DNA of 64,000 nucleotides from Casuarina equisetifolia (taxonomy: Eukaryota > Streptophyta > Magnoliopsida > Fagales > Casuarinaceae): positions 3,951,391 to 4,015,390 of the forward strand of contig CM052354.1 in NCBI GenBank assembly GCA_028551475.1. Reading direction: 5' to 3'. Both the position numbers and the translations under genes were made by a program. The notes below the pieces were generated by a model. The model saw only the letters and a program-made list of their open reading frames with translations. It was not told the origin of the DNA and did not search any database. Below are positions 1 through 11,656 of the stretch, piece by piece. How positions within the stretch are numbered: position 1 is the first letter of the stretch; each line of letters opens with the position of its first letter.

Positions 1-409
1 AGAGCCACATCACGTTCTTTGGAGAGCCCCTTCACGTTTAGCAACTTCCCCAAGTCTAGACTCATGCTTGCAGATAACGCCTTTTGTATTGCTTCTTTAT
101 TTTTACAACATGAATAGGAGATGAAGATATATTTCTTGTCATGAGAACAAGTTTTGTCCACAAGTTTTGTAGTTCACTTCGCAGTTCGTGTCACTTGGCA
201 CCAAAAAGGACTCAAGTTGGACATGTTCCCTCACAACCATATTTACCTAACCAAATAAATAAATAAAAACAAAAGAAGAAGAAAATGTCTTGACATCTAT
301 CATTGAAACATTTTTATTTCACTTAAACGTGCATGTATCCTTAGTGCATGACACGTATTATTCTCTCATTATCATAGAGAGATGGAACACATCATTCCTC
401 TCCGGATAT
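1..409. other. Downstream flank of the thaumatin-like gene, no gene seen
   Basis: AT-rich sequence that would be the 3' flank of the minus-strand thaumatin-like gene. I see no conserved reading frame, RNA gene or clear repeat in it. The 3' UTR and polyadenylation site of the neighbour presumably lie in the part nearest 409, but no signal is strong enough to place. Confidence 0.5.
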
Positions 410-1458
410 TCATGGACAGAAAGTGATAACATAGTTAGGAGCATTGGAGCAGGTGAATGTGCTATTTGGATCATCGTAAGCGTAGCTATAAGCTTGGGGA
501 CATTGGTTCTCGAAGATCTGAGAATAGTTTGTGGGTGGACATGTCTCTGGTTTATCATAAGCGCCAGTGCAACAGTATTGTGGCTCATTGAATGCTGTGC
601 ATGCACTCTTGCAAGCGATCACGTTGCCATCAGACCCTTTCACTTGCAACTGAGCAGGACAAACAGCGTTCACGTCTGCCGAACAGCTCGAGGGCTTGCA
701 GTCACCAGTTCCACCTTGTGTTGCGACGAAATGGGGAGGTTGAACCCATCGACAAGGCTGGTGTCGTAGAAATCTTGGCCACCGTTGGCTGCTATGTTGA
801 GTTCCACCAAAGACGCCGGCACGCCTCCACCGTTGCCGTTGCATGTGACCTGTCCGGAAGCACAATCAGCAGTTTGGCAAGTGAATTTTCCTGATGCATC
901 GGTAGAGCAAAGGGTTCTAGCCCAGAATCGGCCTTTCCATGGAGCTTGGACGTCAATTGACTTGAATTCTTTTGAAGCCAGCTGAAATCCGGTTGTTGAG
1001 AGCTGAGGTTTCTGATCCGATGTTAGAGTTCCTGGCCAGACAGTGATATTGCAGTTGTTTTTGAAAGTTATTCGGGCAGCATGGGCACCTGGGCGACATA
1101 AATTGTTAGAAAAATGGTCATCTGATTGAATTCATATTTTTATTTTCAGCCCATGTTCAGGATAAATTATAGCACACTTGAATTTAATCTTAGAGGCTAT
1201 ATGAGAAAATTACTAAAATATATAAAGACGATAGCATATCAAAATAAGAAAGAGCTTAACATGAGTCACTATTCTTAATGCTAACAATGGAAACCTAGAA
1301 CCTTTATGAGTTCATGACTTATTGCATATCCCTAATGGTTATACTTAGCCGAAAGAAAAAGGGAAGGCGAGAGCTTTATTGAAAACAGAAAGTGCTAACA
1401 TACCACATGTGAAACAAAAGGCCAAGGCAAGGATGAAGAGTGCTAGGGTTTTCATCAT
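410..1458 (-). pseudogene. Thaumatin-like protein (PR-5 family), two exons, single-base frameshift
   Basis: Exon 1 is complement(1404..1458), 55 nt, encoding a hydrophobic signal peptide MMKTLALFILALAFCFTC and ending in phase 1 at a GTATGT donor. Exon 2 is complement(410..1088) after an AG acceptor; the intron is 315 bp. The mature part starts near [12 protein letters not shown] and has family landmarks: [18 protein letters not shown], the signature around GRFWARTLC and [25 protein letters not shown], many paired cysteines and the C-terminal FCP. Exon 2 is open in one frame down to about 735 and continues in another frame from about 732 ([10 protein letters not shown]...) to the stop at 410, so one base is missing near 728-736. 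With the frame continuous the length would be about 244 residues, normal for the family. Thaumatin-like proteins are secreted or vacuolar defence proteins. Either a recent pseudogene or an assembly error: no other lesion is seen, and splice sites and signal peptide are intact. Confidence 0.88.
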
Positions 1459-1524
1459 TATGGTTGCTCTAGTGGTACCAACAATGAATATTGTATTGTG
1501 GTGCTAACCTTATGAACCCGCAGT

Positions 1525-1534
1525 GATATGTATA
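1525..1534 (-). promoter_or_regulatory. TATA-like box of the thaumatin-like gene
   Basis: On the minus strand the stretch reads TATACATATC, about 70 bp upstream of the thaumatin start codon. The surrounding GCCTCTATA context is retained upstream of both orphan exon-1 copies (near 7960 and 10815), which supports a shared promoter. Position and sequence fit a plant TATA box; no experimental start site is known. Confidence 0.5.
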
Positions 1535-3138
1535 GAGGCTCAAACACGGTGTAGAGGGCCAAACGGAACTTGAAAGTTCAGCGTCCAGACAAATGTGATT
1601 TGATGCTTACCAACCCTATTTTGTCCAATTTCAATGTGTGGGCGGCTACACATTGTTTGAAGTTGACTCTCTTGGCACAATTATCTGACTTGCAAAATGC
1701 AGAATTTGGAGTAACCTAATTCATAGGGCATCAACTTGGTATATAAAATTAAGAGGGTCCTTTTCTTTCTCCACAAAAAAAAAAAATGTTCGAATAGAGT
1801 TGCATTGTAAAATGCAATTGAGATGAATACAGATTCACTATCAAAAAAATGAAAATCTAGATTTTCATAGATTCACATAACTTCTACCTCTACATCCTAC
1901 GAAGTGGGGTTATTGGTAAAATGTGAATCCTGCTTCTCTTTGGATTATTCGTAAAATATAGGTCTTCTACCTAGAAATTGTTCAAAATTTCATTATGTCT
2001 TTAAAACTAATTTACACATGGAGTTAATTTATTAATATACAAATGATTTCACAATAGGTTGCAAACAATGTGAGACATTCTAACACCTTTGTTGCAACCA
2101 TCATGAAATAAAGTTGTGGACATATGAGTGATATTATGGGAGAAGTGTTTTACTGAATGTGGATCATTCTATGTTTTTACTCACTTAAATTATTGATTAT
2201 GCTATTATGTTAAAAAACTTAGTTCCTCTTTAAAATGGGCTTATAAGGATGAAGATAATTTTTGTTCATATATAGAAGACTTCATAATATGTTGTAATTT
2301 GTGAAAGACTCAATTCTACCTCTCCTTAAAAAGTCTCATTGTGAATAGTAGTTATCTAAACTTAGCAAAAATATTATAAGTGTACTTCTCAACAATAGGA
2401 AACTCTATTTTCCAATATTGCCCTATTGTCCAAACTCAATTTTTATCAGCCAATGATTAGCTTTGATACCATGTAAAAGACCTAAGTCCAACTCTTATCA
2501 AAATATCTCATCATGGAGAAAGTTATTTAAGCTTATAAGTAATATCATAAGTACTTTTCTTATTAATGTTAGACTTCATTATCCAATATAATCAATTTGA
2601 TATATTCCAATACCCTCCTTACAATTACTCTGAAATGAAATTATGGCTTTGTGATTGATATTACTATGGAAGTTTTGTACTTGAACTATAGGTAACTCTA
2701 ATCTTTTATTTACATGAATCACAAATTCTAATACCATATTCTAAAACTAATGTTCCTTTCTAAAACTAACTTGTAAGAAAGGATTTAATTTGTTCAAATA
2801 TATAGAATCCCACTATATGTTCTAAGAAACATAACACATTCTAACAATAATCTTTTTAGATATTATATATAAATGATAATTTGAACCCAAAATGCTTTTA
2901 TCTAAAAGAACAAAACAAATACATCGTACATCATCTTGTGAATGATGCCAAACATATAATAAGATTTTGGTGGGGAGGGAGCGATTGAGACTTGTAGATC
3001 ACAATATCGAATACGTAATCAAATGAATAGATATTCTGTCAATTCTCTATTATTACCTTGTATCTTTTGGCTTCGAATTCAAAGAGATGCCAATCAGTCC
3101 CTCTCATCCAGTACCAGGCTTGTTTGAAAATTTTGGGG
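1535..3138. repeat. First copy of the thaumatin upstream block
   Basis: No gene. By eye this AT-rich stretch aligns with 8000-9010 and with 10850-11020 plus 11660-13230. Shared landmarks include a GGGCATCAA box near 1728, an AAGAGGGTCC box near 1751 and a TACAATTACT box near 2620. It is the upstream flank of the thaumatin-like gene that was carried along in the later duplications. Confidence 0.6.
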
Positions 3139-3378
3139 ATATTGCGCTAGTGTTGATACACTCACACTCTTTTTTGAAATCTCAAGCGAAAGACACTGCT
3201 TTGTTTCCGGTCTGTCACACTGGGGGAGCTTATCTTCCTTGAAGCATCTCTTAGAACAGTCCAATTACTGAGGTTTCATAATGCCTTCCATCATACGGGT
3301 CCTTTAAATGTCTTGCATTTGAACTTGTCATCGGATCCGAAAATCATTGAGATGATAGTGGTGGATGTCTCTGGAAGG
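3139..3378 (+). repeat. Inverted-repeat arm 1b
   Basis: This stretch is present as its reverse complement at about 5071-5310, with only scattered substitutions visible (for example around GCATTTGAACTTGTCATCGG). It ends exactly where the recognisable dihydroorotate dehydrogenase coding sequence begins ([12 protein letters not shown]). Confidence 0.75.
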
Positions 3379-3627
3379 AATCCCTTCTTTGCCCTTCTCG
3401 ATCCAGAGGTTGCTCACAGACTAGCTGTATCTGCAGCTTCTCGTGGTTGGGTTCCAAGAGAAGAGAGGCCAGACCAACCCAATCTAGGACTGGAAGTTTG
3501 GGGAAGGAACTTCTCCAACCCCGTCGGCCTAGTTGCTGGCTTTGATAAGAATGCTGAGGCTATTGATGGGTTACTTTCTTTAGGTTTTGGCTTTGTAGAG
3601 GTTGGCTCTGTTACCCCTGTTCCACAG
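3313..3627 (+). pseudogene. Dihydroorotate dehydrogenase exon fragment
   Basis: The frame encodes [20 protein letters not shown] followed by [40 protein letters not shown] and [15 protein letters not shown]. These match the N-terminal part of the class 2 (mitochondrial) dihydroorotate dehydrogenase barrel, the flavoenzyme oxidising dihydroorotate to orotate in pyrimidine synthesis. Homology stops abruptly after VTPVPQ at 3627. The downstream frame (to 3735) is unlike the enzyme, there is no ATG with a targeting sequence upstream, and the catalytic half is missing. It is therefore a fragment, probably one exon moved here by duplication or transposition. Its conserved part lies in the loop of an inverted repeat. 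Confidence 0.8.
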
Positions 3628-4621
3628 GACTTGCTAGTCATTTCCGAGATACAATTATTGAAGAGGTTTTTCATAGATACAGGAAAATTATTTTTGATTG
3701 CCTCTCTAAAGAGAAGATTTGGTTTGCCAATATAACCATTTCCATGACAAGGAAAGGATAATCATGATCAAGATGTCCAAGATACTTAAAAGTACTTTAA
3801 GTTCCCATATAATAAATCTTCAAAATCTCTTGATTGTAGGTAGTCAAGATTATAGGAAGAAATTATCGTAAGTTATAAGGCTGTGGATATATATTGTGAG
3901 TCGTACCATGGTCACTTCACGTTATGGATCGACTCAGAAATTATGTGGTCCTCCAAATTATTGTATTTTTCCTTTCTAATTTTATCCCGAAAGTTGCAAT
4001 AAAGTATCTGCATCTGCTGCTTTTTCTTTATGTACTGAAACTCGGGTTTAACAAAATTCGAATTATTCCCATTGATTTACATTTACTACAATTTCTCCAT
4101 TCAGGAATTCAACATTAAGAAAGTTCATAACAAAACACCAGTTGGGAATCACTTGTGATGAACCTTTCATGAACTGTGCCGTTTATTCTTCTCCATGCAT
4201 GATACTTTTTTTCTTCTTCTTTTTTAAGTGCACTTCAAATGTAGTCCCGCTGTGAGTTGGGTTTCAAAGAAGTAGATAAATCTTTTGAACTTTTATAGCT
4301 CCGAGGATATATAGATGATACAGAAGATTACATCAACATTCAGGTACCCGACTGGCGCATTTAAAAGTTTCTAAACTTGTTGGATTGAAAAAGGATGTAA
4401 ACAGTTTAAAATGAAGAGAAGCGACCTTTGTAGGGAACATATTTCCCGGAGATGTTACATGAGGAAAAAAAAAAGAAAAGTGAATCTCTAGAAAATGTGG
4501 GAAGAGAAAAGGATCTAGAAATACTAAAATGTTAATCGGTGATTAAGTTCATTAGTTCCAATCAACTTAAATTATATCAAAATTTTCAGGCGGATTAGTG
4601 GGGCTTCTATCTCATAAAACT
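3628..4621. other. Spacer inside the inverted repeat, nothing recognised
   Basis: AT-rich DNA between the dihydroorotate dehydrogenase fragment and arm 1a. It has no convincing gene. It is absent from the opposite arm, where sequence homologous to 3378 is joined directly to sequence homologous to 4622. Confidence 0.5.
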
Positions 4622-4768
4622 GGTTTCCAGGACCTGGATTTTTCTCTCATTCCACGTGATTTTGCAGATCTTATCTGCGTTGATGTTTCTGCTATGCTTT
4701 CTATAGTTTTTAGCTGCCTTCTGTGTTTTGTAAAATTTTATGCCGCACTAAATTACAGATAGGAATTT
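4622..4768 (+). repeat. Inverted-repeat arm 1a
   Basis: The stretch from GGTTTCCAGGACCTG to GCCGCACTAAATT recurs as its reverse complement at 4922-5070. The two copies are only about 150 bp apart, so together they could fold into a hairpin with a short loop. Confidence 0.8.
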
Positions 4769-4921
4769 GTAAAATCAATATGTTTTGAATTTTTGGTTAT
4801 CAAGATAGTTAACATTTTTAATAGGTTGCTTAAGTGGTGTTCGTTACGCGACATAATTTGTTATACAATAATTAGTGAACTAAACAATACAAGAGATACA
4901 ATAAATCAAATATTGATTTTC

Positions 4922-5310
4922 CAAATTCCTATCGGCAATTTAGTGCGGCATAAGATTTTACAAAACACAGAAGGCAGCTAAAAACTATAGAAAGCATAGC
5001 AGAAACATCAACGCAGATAAGATCTGCAAAATCACGTGGAATGAGAGAAAAATATAGGTCCTGGAAACCTTCCAGAGATATCCACCACTATCATCTCAAT
5101 GACTTTCGGATCCGATGACAAGTTCAAATGCAAGACATTTTCAAGGACCCGTATGGTGGAAGGCATTATGAAACCTCAGTAATTGGACTGTTCTAAGAGA
5201 TGCTTCAAGGAAGATAAGCTCCCTAAGTGTGACAGACCGGAAAAAAAGCAGTGTCTTTAGCTTGAGATTTCAAAAAAGAGTGTGAGTGTATCAACACTAG
5301 CACAATATCC
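4922..5310 (-). repeat. Inverted-repeat arm 2, composite of arms 1a and 1b
   Basis: Read on the minus strand, this arm gives the 3139-3378 sequence followed immediately by the 4622-4768 sequence, joined at CTGGAAGGTTTCCAGG. The 1.24 kb between those two in the plus arm, including the dihydroorotate dehydrogenase exon, is missing. The arm is thus either an internally deleted inverted copy, or the ancestral state before an insertion into the plus arm. Confidence 0.75.
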
Positions 5311-5664
5311 CCCGTCCACGGGATTTTATTCTCCTATGCAATCCCATGTGCTTGTTTCCCATAGCTTATGGTAGAAGTGGCAGCATCGAAACGGACAGTG
5401 CGCCAGTTCGGTAGATACCATATAAATCCAACCAATGAAACAAAAAAGAAACAAAAATTATAGCAATTGGTCGCAAAAGTCGGACGTGCAATGATCTCTG
5501 GGGATGTCAAGAAAATGTGAAACAATCAGTCTTGCTTCCCTTATCTTGATTCTTTGTCGATTTCACACATTTGGACATGAAAATCTTAAAATAGAAAGTA
5601 AATCACTACTTTGTGGGTACAATCACCACTTTTCCAATCCACCTAAATTTTTAATATTTCTTAT

Positions 5665-5665
5665 G

Positions 5666-5714
<49 letters not shown>
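5665..5714. repeat. (TA)n microsatellite
   Basis: About 50 bp of almost pure TA dinucleotide. It lies in the T2 block and has no counterpart in the T3 copy near 9175, so it expanded after that duplication. Confidence 0.95.
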
Positions 5715-5717
<3 letters not shown>

Positions 5718-6723
5718 ATGAATATGTAAGTTTATTCATTAAGAATGATAAAGTATAAAAACATAGAGATATATTTTAACATTACAATTCATCTAAGAAA
5801 AAATTGAATCTGAAATCCTTTGGTAGGACCTATCATCTCTTTATTGTAAGATTTATCTTTTTGTTTGTTATGCCTAAAAAACAAATTATATCAAACTATC
5901 CTTTTGCATGAGCCCTTGGTAGCTCGCTGGTATTTGGGAGAATTTCCTTTATGTTTATTGTGTGTATTTATAACTTGATCTGTACTAATTTTCCAATACA
6001 ACTTAGTCCTTGCCCAAGCTTGGTAGCTGAATGACATTTGTAGGCTCTACTGCATAGGAGGTTAGGGTTTGAACATTTCTCTCCCTCAATAAATCTCTAA
6101 ATTCCCCTCACTCCTTTCAAAATAATAAAATATGAAATAGCCTAATCCTCCTCGAGCCCTCTCACAACTTTCTTATCTCAACTGAGCTGCATCGTAGCCA
6201 CAAAATCAAGAGATGATAGAGACGAAAGCTTAGAAATAAAGAATAGTCACCCGTACAAAAGCCTTAAGTCAAAGGAGTGGGGTATAAGTATCTTAAAAAC
6301 GCTTGGAATTGTTCTTGTGTTTACAAGCATGAAGAAAAAGAGACTAGATTGTGAAGAACACAAGATATATAAAATCACCATAGTGGGAGACTTCGGATTT
6401 CATTAAGTAGTTGGAATCTATTTATTTATTTATTTATTTTATAATTATGTGAGGTTATTAATTTAAGAATGAAAAAATACAAAGACATATGACATACCTT
6501 AATATTACAAGCTCATTTTTTTAAAAGAAAAAACATCAAGTTTAGAATTTATTTCTTTTCTGACTTCCTTACTTTAAATAGACAGTGGTTAGTGATCGCC
6601 TTTGGAAAAAATCTTTTCTGATTTGATCAAGTGATCGACCCTGATCTTCCATATCTGAATCCCTCTCCTTTAGAAGAACTTCAAAGTATTCCAATCGGAA
6701 CCATCATTAACATCTTCAGAATT

Positions 6724-7060
6724 AGTCAGCAAAAGTTTGTCTGCGGTCATGAATTGCTTACGAGTGTAACAGTACAGCATTCGGCAACTTAAGCAAGGTG
6801 CAAACCACGAAGTCGTTTGCTGATAGGTTTCTTTTGCATATCAATGATAGAAGTTATATTTCCTTGCTTAAATTTGGGTGGTGGCGCAGAATTGACAGCA
6901 AACGTTTGTCCGCAGTAATGAATTTGCTTGCGAGTGTAACAATAGAGCATTCGGCAGCTTATGCAAGGTGCAAACCACAAAGCAACTTGCTTATAGGTTT
7001 CTTTGCATGTAAATGATAAAAGTTACATTTTTTAAAAAAAAAATTTGGCTCTTTCTACAT
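6724..7060. repeat. Tandem duplication, two units of about 170 bp
   Basis: Two head-to-tail units, starting near 6724 and 6895. Each contains CAGCAAA.GTTTGTC, GAGTGTAAC, GCATTCGGCA and GCAAGGTGCAAACCAC. The same two-unit arrangement is found at 9687-10010, so the duplication predates the T2/T3 split. The open frames running through it are not conserved between units. Confidence 0.8.
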
Positions 7061-7826
7061 CTAATAAATACAATATGTCAATATATTAATAGTATAGCGC
7101 ACATCATGATTTAATATGCCTCTCATCTTGACTGTAAGAAAATACCACTTACAAAAATTTAATTCGTAAGGGAATGAGTGCTTCTCCTGAAACATGGGTT
7201 TTGATAATATGATAAAAACTTAATTCTTCCGTTTAAAATTTTTTATAAAAATGAAAATATCATCACATGTAAGAACCATAAAAAATCTACATATTGAGAA
7301 TGAGAAACTCATAAGTAGTCATTTGGCATGTGAGACAAGGTATCTTTGCAAGCTTTGTCAAATAGAAGGTCCACTTTCTGCTCTAAAGGATTCCTTTTCC
7401 TGTGGGCCAATGATAAAAGATAATCCTAAGGCAAGGTTTGAGATGATTAATTACCAGTAAAACAACTGTTTATATTCTTTCTTTATGCAACTAAACTTTC
7501 CTTTTCGTTATCAGAACACCATATGAAGTCCTTTCATTTTCTGTTGCCAAGCATTTTGTGGACCAGGGCGTGAGAGAGCAAGTTGTTCGCGTATATTATT
7601 TTGTATATTATTTTGTTGGCCATGAGTCCATGACTTATTGCATACGTCTAATGGTGAAAGTAGAAATGTTAAACTACCTACATGGAGATTGATTGATGAT
7701 CAGTTTCGAAGAAATTCATAACATAATTTTTCAACACTTTTTGTGAACCTCTTAGGTTCATATATATAGCAGAGAGGAAAAGGGGAAGGCGAGAGTTTTA
7801 TTGACAAAAGCAATGTGCTAATATAC

Positions 7827-7881
7827 CCCTTATGAAATAGAAGGCCAAGTCAATGCCGTAGAGCGCCAAGGTTTTGATCAT
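7827..7881 (-). pseudogene. Orphan thaumatin-like exon 1 (signal peptide), T2 copy
   Basis: A 55-nt exon copy with start codon at 7881, a hydrophobic frame beginning MIKTLALYG and a GTATAT donor at the same position as in the thaumatin-like gene at 1404-1458. The upstream flank with its TATA-like box is also preserved. No thaumatin exon 2 is found on the minus strand below it (7100-7820), so the copy cannot make a thaumatin. The signal peptide has lost hydrophobicity (Tyr, Asp and Arg residues). Confidence 0.7.
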
Positions 7882-9686
7882 TTTGGCTGCTCTGGTGGTA
7901 CCAACAGTCTTGATGAGTAGCTGTAGTATTATGTGCTAATCTTATGAGCCTGCAATGGTACGTATAGAGGCTAAGTCACTGTGTTCAGGGCTAAACATGG
8001 GCAAACTGGACTTGAAAGTTCAGTATCCAGACGAATGGGATGCTTGCCAATCCTAATTTGTCTGATTTCAATGTGGGCGCCTGCTTATGGTTTGTAGTTG
8101 ACGTTCTTGGCACGATTATCTGGCTTGCAATATGTAGAACTTGGAGCAAGCTAATTCATCGGGCATCAACTTTGTGTATGATACTAAGAGGGTCCCTTTA
8201 CCTTCCCCAAAAATTATTTGGAGAATAAAGTTGCATTGCAGCTCAATTCAGACGAAAACAAATTCACCGTCTGAAATATAAAACTTGAGATTGTTCAAAT
8301 GTCAAGTTTGTAAAACGTGAACCCTTCTTCTCTTGGGGTTTTTGATAAAATATAGGTCTTCTACCTAGTAATTGCTAAAAAATTCACTCTCTTTAAAACT
8401 AGCTTAAAAGTGGAGTTGATCGATTCATATACAAGTGATTTTATTGTAGGTTGCAAGCAATATGAGATATTCTAATGTTTCTATTGTAATCACCATGAGA
8501 TAAAGTTATGGACTCGTGAGTGCATTTTACTAGAATATGGATCATACTATTTTTAACTCACCTAAATTGTTGACTATTATATTATGTTAGAAACCTCAAT
8601 CCTTCTTTAAAATGGGCTTATTAGGATGAAGATAATTTGTTAATATACATAGAACTTCATAACATGTAGTAATCTATGAAAGACCCAAGTCCGTATCTAC
8701 TTAAAAGATCTCACTATGGAGAATGGTTATTGAAGCTTATAGGACACATTGAAGTGTTTTTTTTTTCTCTAATATGAGACTTTATGGTTAAAGATAGCCC
8801 CACAATCCAAACTTAATTGGTATAAGCAAATGACTAGCTTTGATACCATAGTCTACTTCTTCTTAAAATATCTCATTATAAAGAGAGGTTGCCTAAACTT
8901 ATAAGGTATATTACAAGTATTCTTCTCACCATTGTAAAACTCTATTATCTAATATAATCAATTCGATACATTCCAATACACTCCTTACAATTACTGTGAA
9001 GTAAAACTATTTGACGAATCATCATAATAACCAAAGTAGAAATTGCTTCTTTGTAGATGCAAGGCTTCTTAACGATTCTCACTTTAGCGTATGAAATCTT
9101 AAAATAGAAGGTAAATTGCTACTTTGTGGATAAGATCACCATTTTTCCAGTTCACCTAAGTTCTTAATATTTTCTTTATGTTTAGAGTGTATATATCTAT
9201 TACTTGATGTGCATTAATGTCCTAATATAACCTAATCCTCCACGATACTTCTCGCAACTTTCTTATCCTAGCTGAGCTACATGGTAGCCAGAAATTATGA
9301 TTGGGAGGAAAGCCAGAAAAAAAAAAAAAAAAGAATAACCACCTGTACGAAAGCCTTAGATCAAATGGGTGGGGAATAAGTATCCTAAAAATGCTTGGAA
9401 TTGTTCATGCGTTTATACGCGAGAAGAAAAAGAGAATAGTTTGTGAAGAATAAAAAATATATAAAATCACCATGGGGGAGACTTTGGATTTCGTTAATAA
9501 GTTGGAACCTATTTCTTTTTCAGCTTCCATGCGTCAAATAGACGGGGGCAAATGATCGCCCTTCCATCAAATCTGTTCTGGCTTGATCAAGTGATCGACC
9601 CTCGTCTTCCATGTCCGAACCACCTCTCCTTTAGAAGACCTTCAAAGTATTCCAAACGGATCCAATCATTAACATGTGCAGAATTA

Positions 9687-10010
9687 GTCAGCAAATGTTT
9701 GTCTGAGGTCACGAATTGCTTACGAGTGTAACGGTGCAGCATTCGGCAACTTATGCAAGGTGCAAAGCACAAAGCCGTTTTCTAATAGGTTTCTTTTGCA
9801 TGTCAATGACAGAAGTTACATTTCCTTGCTTAACTTTGGCTTGTGGCACAGAATTGACAGCAAACGTTTGTCTGCAGGCATGAATTGCTTAAAAGTGTGA
9901 CAATAGAGCACTCGGCAGCTTATGCAAGGTGCAAACCAAAAAGCAATTTGCTTATAGGTTTCTTTTGCATATATATGATAGAAGTTATATTTCCTTGCTT
10001 AAATTTGGTT
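9687..10010. repeat. Tandem duplication, two units of about 170 bp (T3 copy)
   Basis: Counterpart of 6724-7060. Units begin near 9687 and 9857 with the same landmark words. Within-block units differ from each other about as much as between blocks, consistent with duplication before T2 and T3 separated. Confidence 0.8.
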
Positions 10011-10667
10011 TTTTCTACATCTAACAAATCCAATATGTCTATATATTAATAGTATGGAACACACCTTCTAACTTAACATGCCTCTCATCTTGAGTATTAG
10101 GAAACTCTTTTCACAAAAATCTAATTCACAAGAGAATGAGTGGCTATCCTAAAATATGGGTTTTGATAGTATCTTTAAAAAAAAATTATTTCCTCCATTA
10201 AAACTTTTTTATAAAAAAGATAAAAATATTATCAAATGCTCCAGTTTCTAGTGTAAGGGATTCCTTTTTCAGTGGGCCAATGATAAAAGATAATCTCAGA
10301 TAAGGTTTGAGATGACTGATGACGCAACTATTTATAGTCTTTCTTTACAACTAAACTTTCCTTTTCGTTATCAGAACACCAAAGAAGTCCTTTCGATTTC
10401 TGTCGCCAAGCATTTTGTGGACCAGGGCATGAGAGAGCAAGTTTTTCTCATATATTATTTTGGGAGCCATGAGTCCATGACTTGTTGCATATGTCTAGTG
10501 CTGAAAGTGGAAACATTAAACTACGTACTTGGAGATTGATTGATGATCAGTTTCCAAGAAATTCATAACACAATTTTTCAACATTTTATGACCGTTTTAG
10601 GTTATATTTAACAGAGAGGAAAAGGAAAGGCGAGAGTTGTATTGACGAAAGAAATGTGCTAACACAC

Positions 10668-10722
10668 CACATATGAAACAGAAGGCCAAGTCAATGCTGA
10701 AGAGCGCCAAGGATTTGGTCAT
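10668..10722 (-). pseudogene. Orphan thaumatin-like exon 1 (signal peptide), T3 copy
   Basis: Start codon at 10722, frame MTKSLALFSIDLAFCFIC, 55 nt, phase-1 end at a canonical GTGTGT donor. It retains the promoter-side flank but has no thaumatin second exon downstream on the minus strand. It is better preserved than the T2 copy and could in principle still supply a secretion signal to another exon, although none is seen. Confidence 0.7.
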
Positions 10723-11020
10723 CTTGGCTGCTCTGGTGGTACCAACAATCTTGATTAATAGTGGTAGTATTGTAGTGCTAATCTTATGAACCTACAGGGG
10801 TACATATAGAGGCTAAGACAGTGTTCAAGGCCAAACATGGGCAACTTGGACTTGAAAGTTCAGTATCCAGACGAATGTGATGCTTGCCAAGGCTAATTTG
10901 TTTGATTTCATTGTGGGCGGCTGCACATGGTTTTGAAGATGACGCTCTTGGCATAATTATCTTGCCTAGAATATGCGGAATTGGGAGTCAGCTAGTTCAA
11001 TGGGCATCAATCAGGTATAT

Positions 11021-11656
11021 TGTTACGCCAACCTCTTAGAGGCATTAATGAGCATGATGCAATAAGAAGTGGAGGGAGGAAACGTCTGCCAGTTACTAAG
11101 CTAGGGAAAGGGCAAGGTATGGTTTCCTCGCTCTTTACCATGCCGTCTGTTAGTTGCAGCCATGTTAAAAGGGAGTCGGGGAGCTCTTATGAAAGCTGAA
11201 TCAATGGCAAAGGGAGCTTTTGAAAACCCAAAAAATCTAAAAGTCTTGATTTCCTTTAATGAAAATAAAGGTTCTTGTTTCTCTTTAATGAGATGAAATC
11301 CCATTATTTAAATAGCCTATTTTGTTTAATTACAATTAATGGAGTTAGGGCATATTTATTTAAGGGTCCAAAAATGTTCTGTTTTATATTTGGTGTAATA
11401 GGCCTTATATGGCTATTGAATTCTATTATATTTAATCTTGAACATCTTTTTTTAACGGTTGAAGAATGTAATGATTTCATTGTATTTCTAGAAAAGGTAT
11501 GTTCTTTCTCCCTGCTTTTTGTGATCAATAAAAGTGGTTGGGGTTCCATCTCTATTTAATTGAAAAAAGCCTATTTTCCACTTAACTCTCCCAAAATGAT
11601 CATGAATAAACTTTACCAAGGGGCATTTACGTGCCCCTCTTCTCAGGCATGTAACA
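11021..11656. mobile_element. Solo LTR, 636 bp
   Basis: The segment interrupts the T3 block exactly between sequence matching 1728-1745 and sequence matching 1751 onward. It begins TGTTACGCC and ends GCATGTAACA, giving TG...CA ends in a short inverted repeat (TGTTAC/GTAACA). It is flanked by an imperfect 5-bp duplication (TATAT and TACAT). No retrotransposon coding region is present. These are the marks of an LTR left after recombination between the two LTRs of a full element. The plus- and minus-strand open frames in it are incidental. Orientation and family are not determined. Confidence 0.7.

Larger units (their letters stand above)
5570..9010. repeat. Segmental duplication T2 (thaumatin exon-1 block)
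   Basis: By eye this block matches 9080-13230 along its length: the AAATCTTAAAATAGAA start, the double 170-bp repeat, a shared stretch near 7550 and 10400 (GCATTTTGTGGACCAGGGC), the orphan thaumatin exon 1 and its upstream flank. Its right part also matches the flank of the thaumatin-like gene (1300-2900). It contains no intact gene. Confidence 0.7.

Noticed and set aside
290-985. Plus-strand open frames of 66-159 codons over the thaumatin region
   Set aside because: They are antisense shadows of the minus-strand thaumatin-like exon 2, which has clear family motifs.
6798-7016. 72-codon frame in the 170-bp tandem repeat
   Set aside because: Not conserved in the second unit nor in the T3 copy; start and stop differ between copies.
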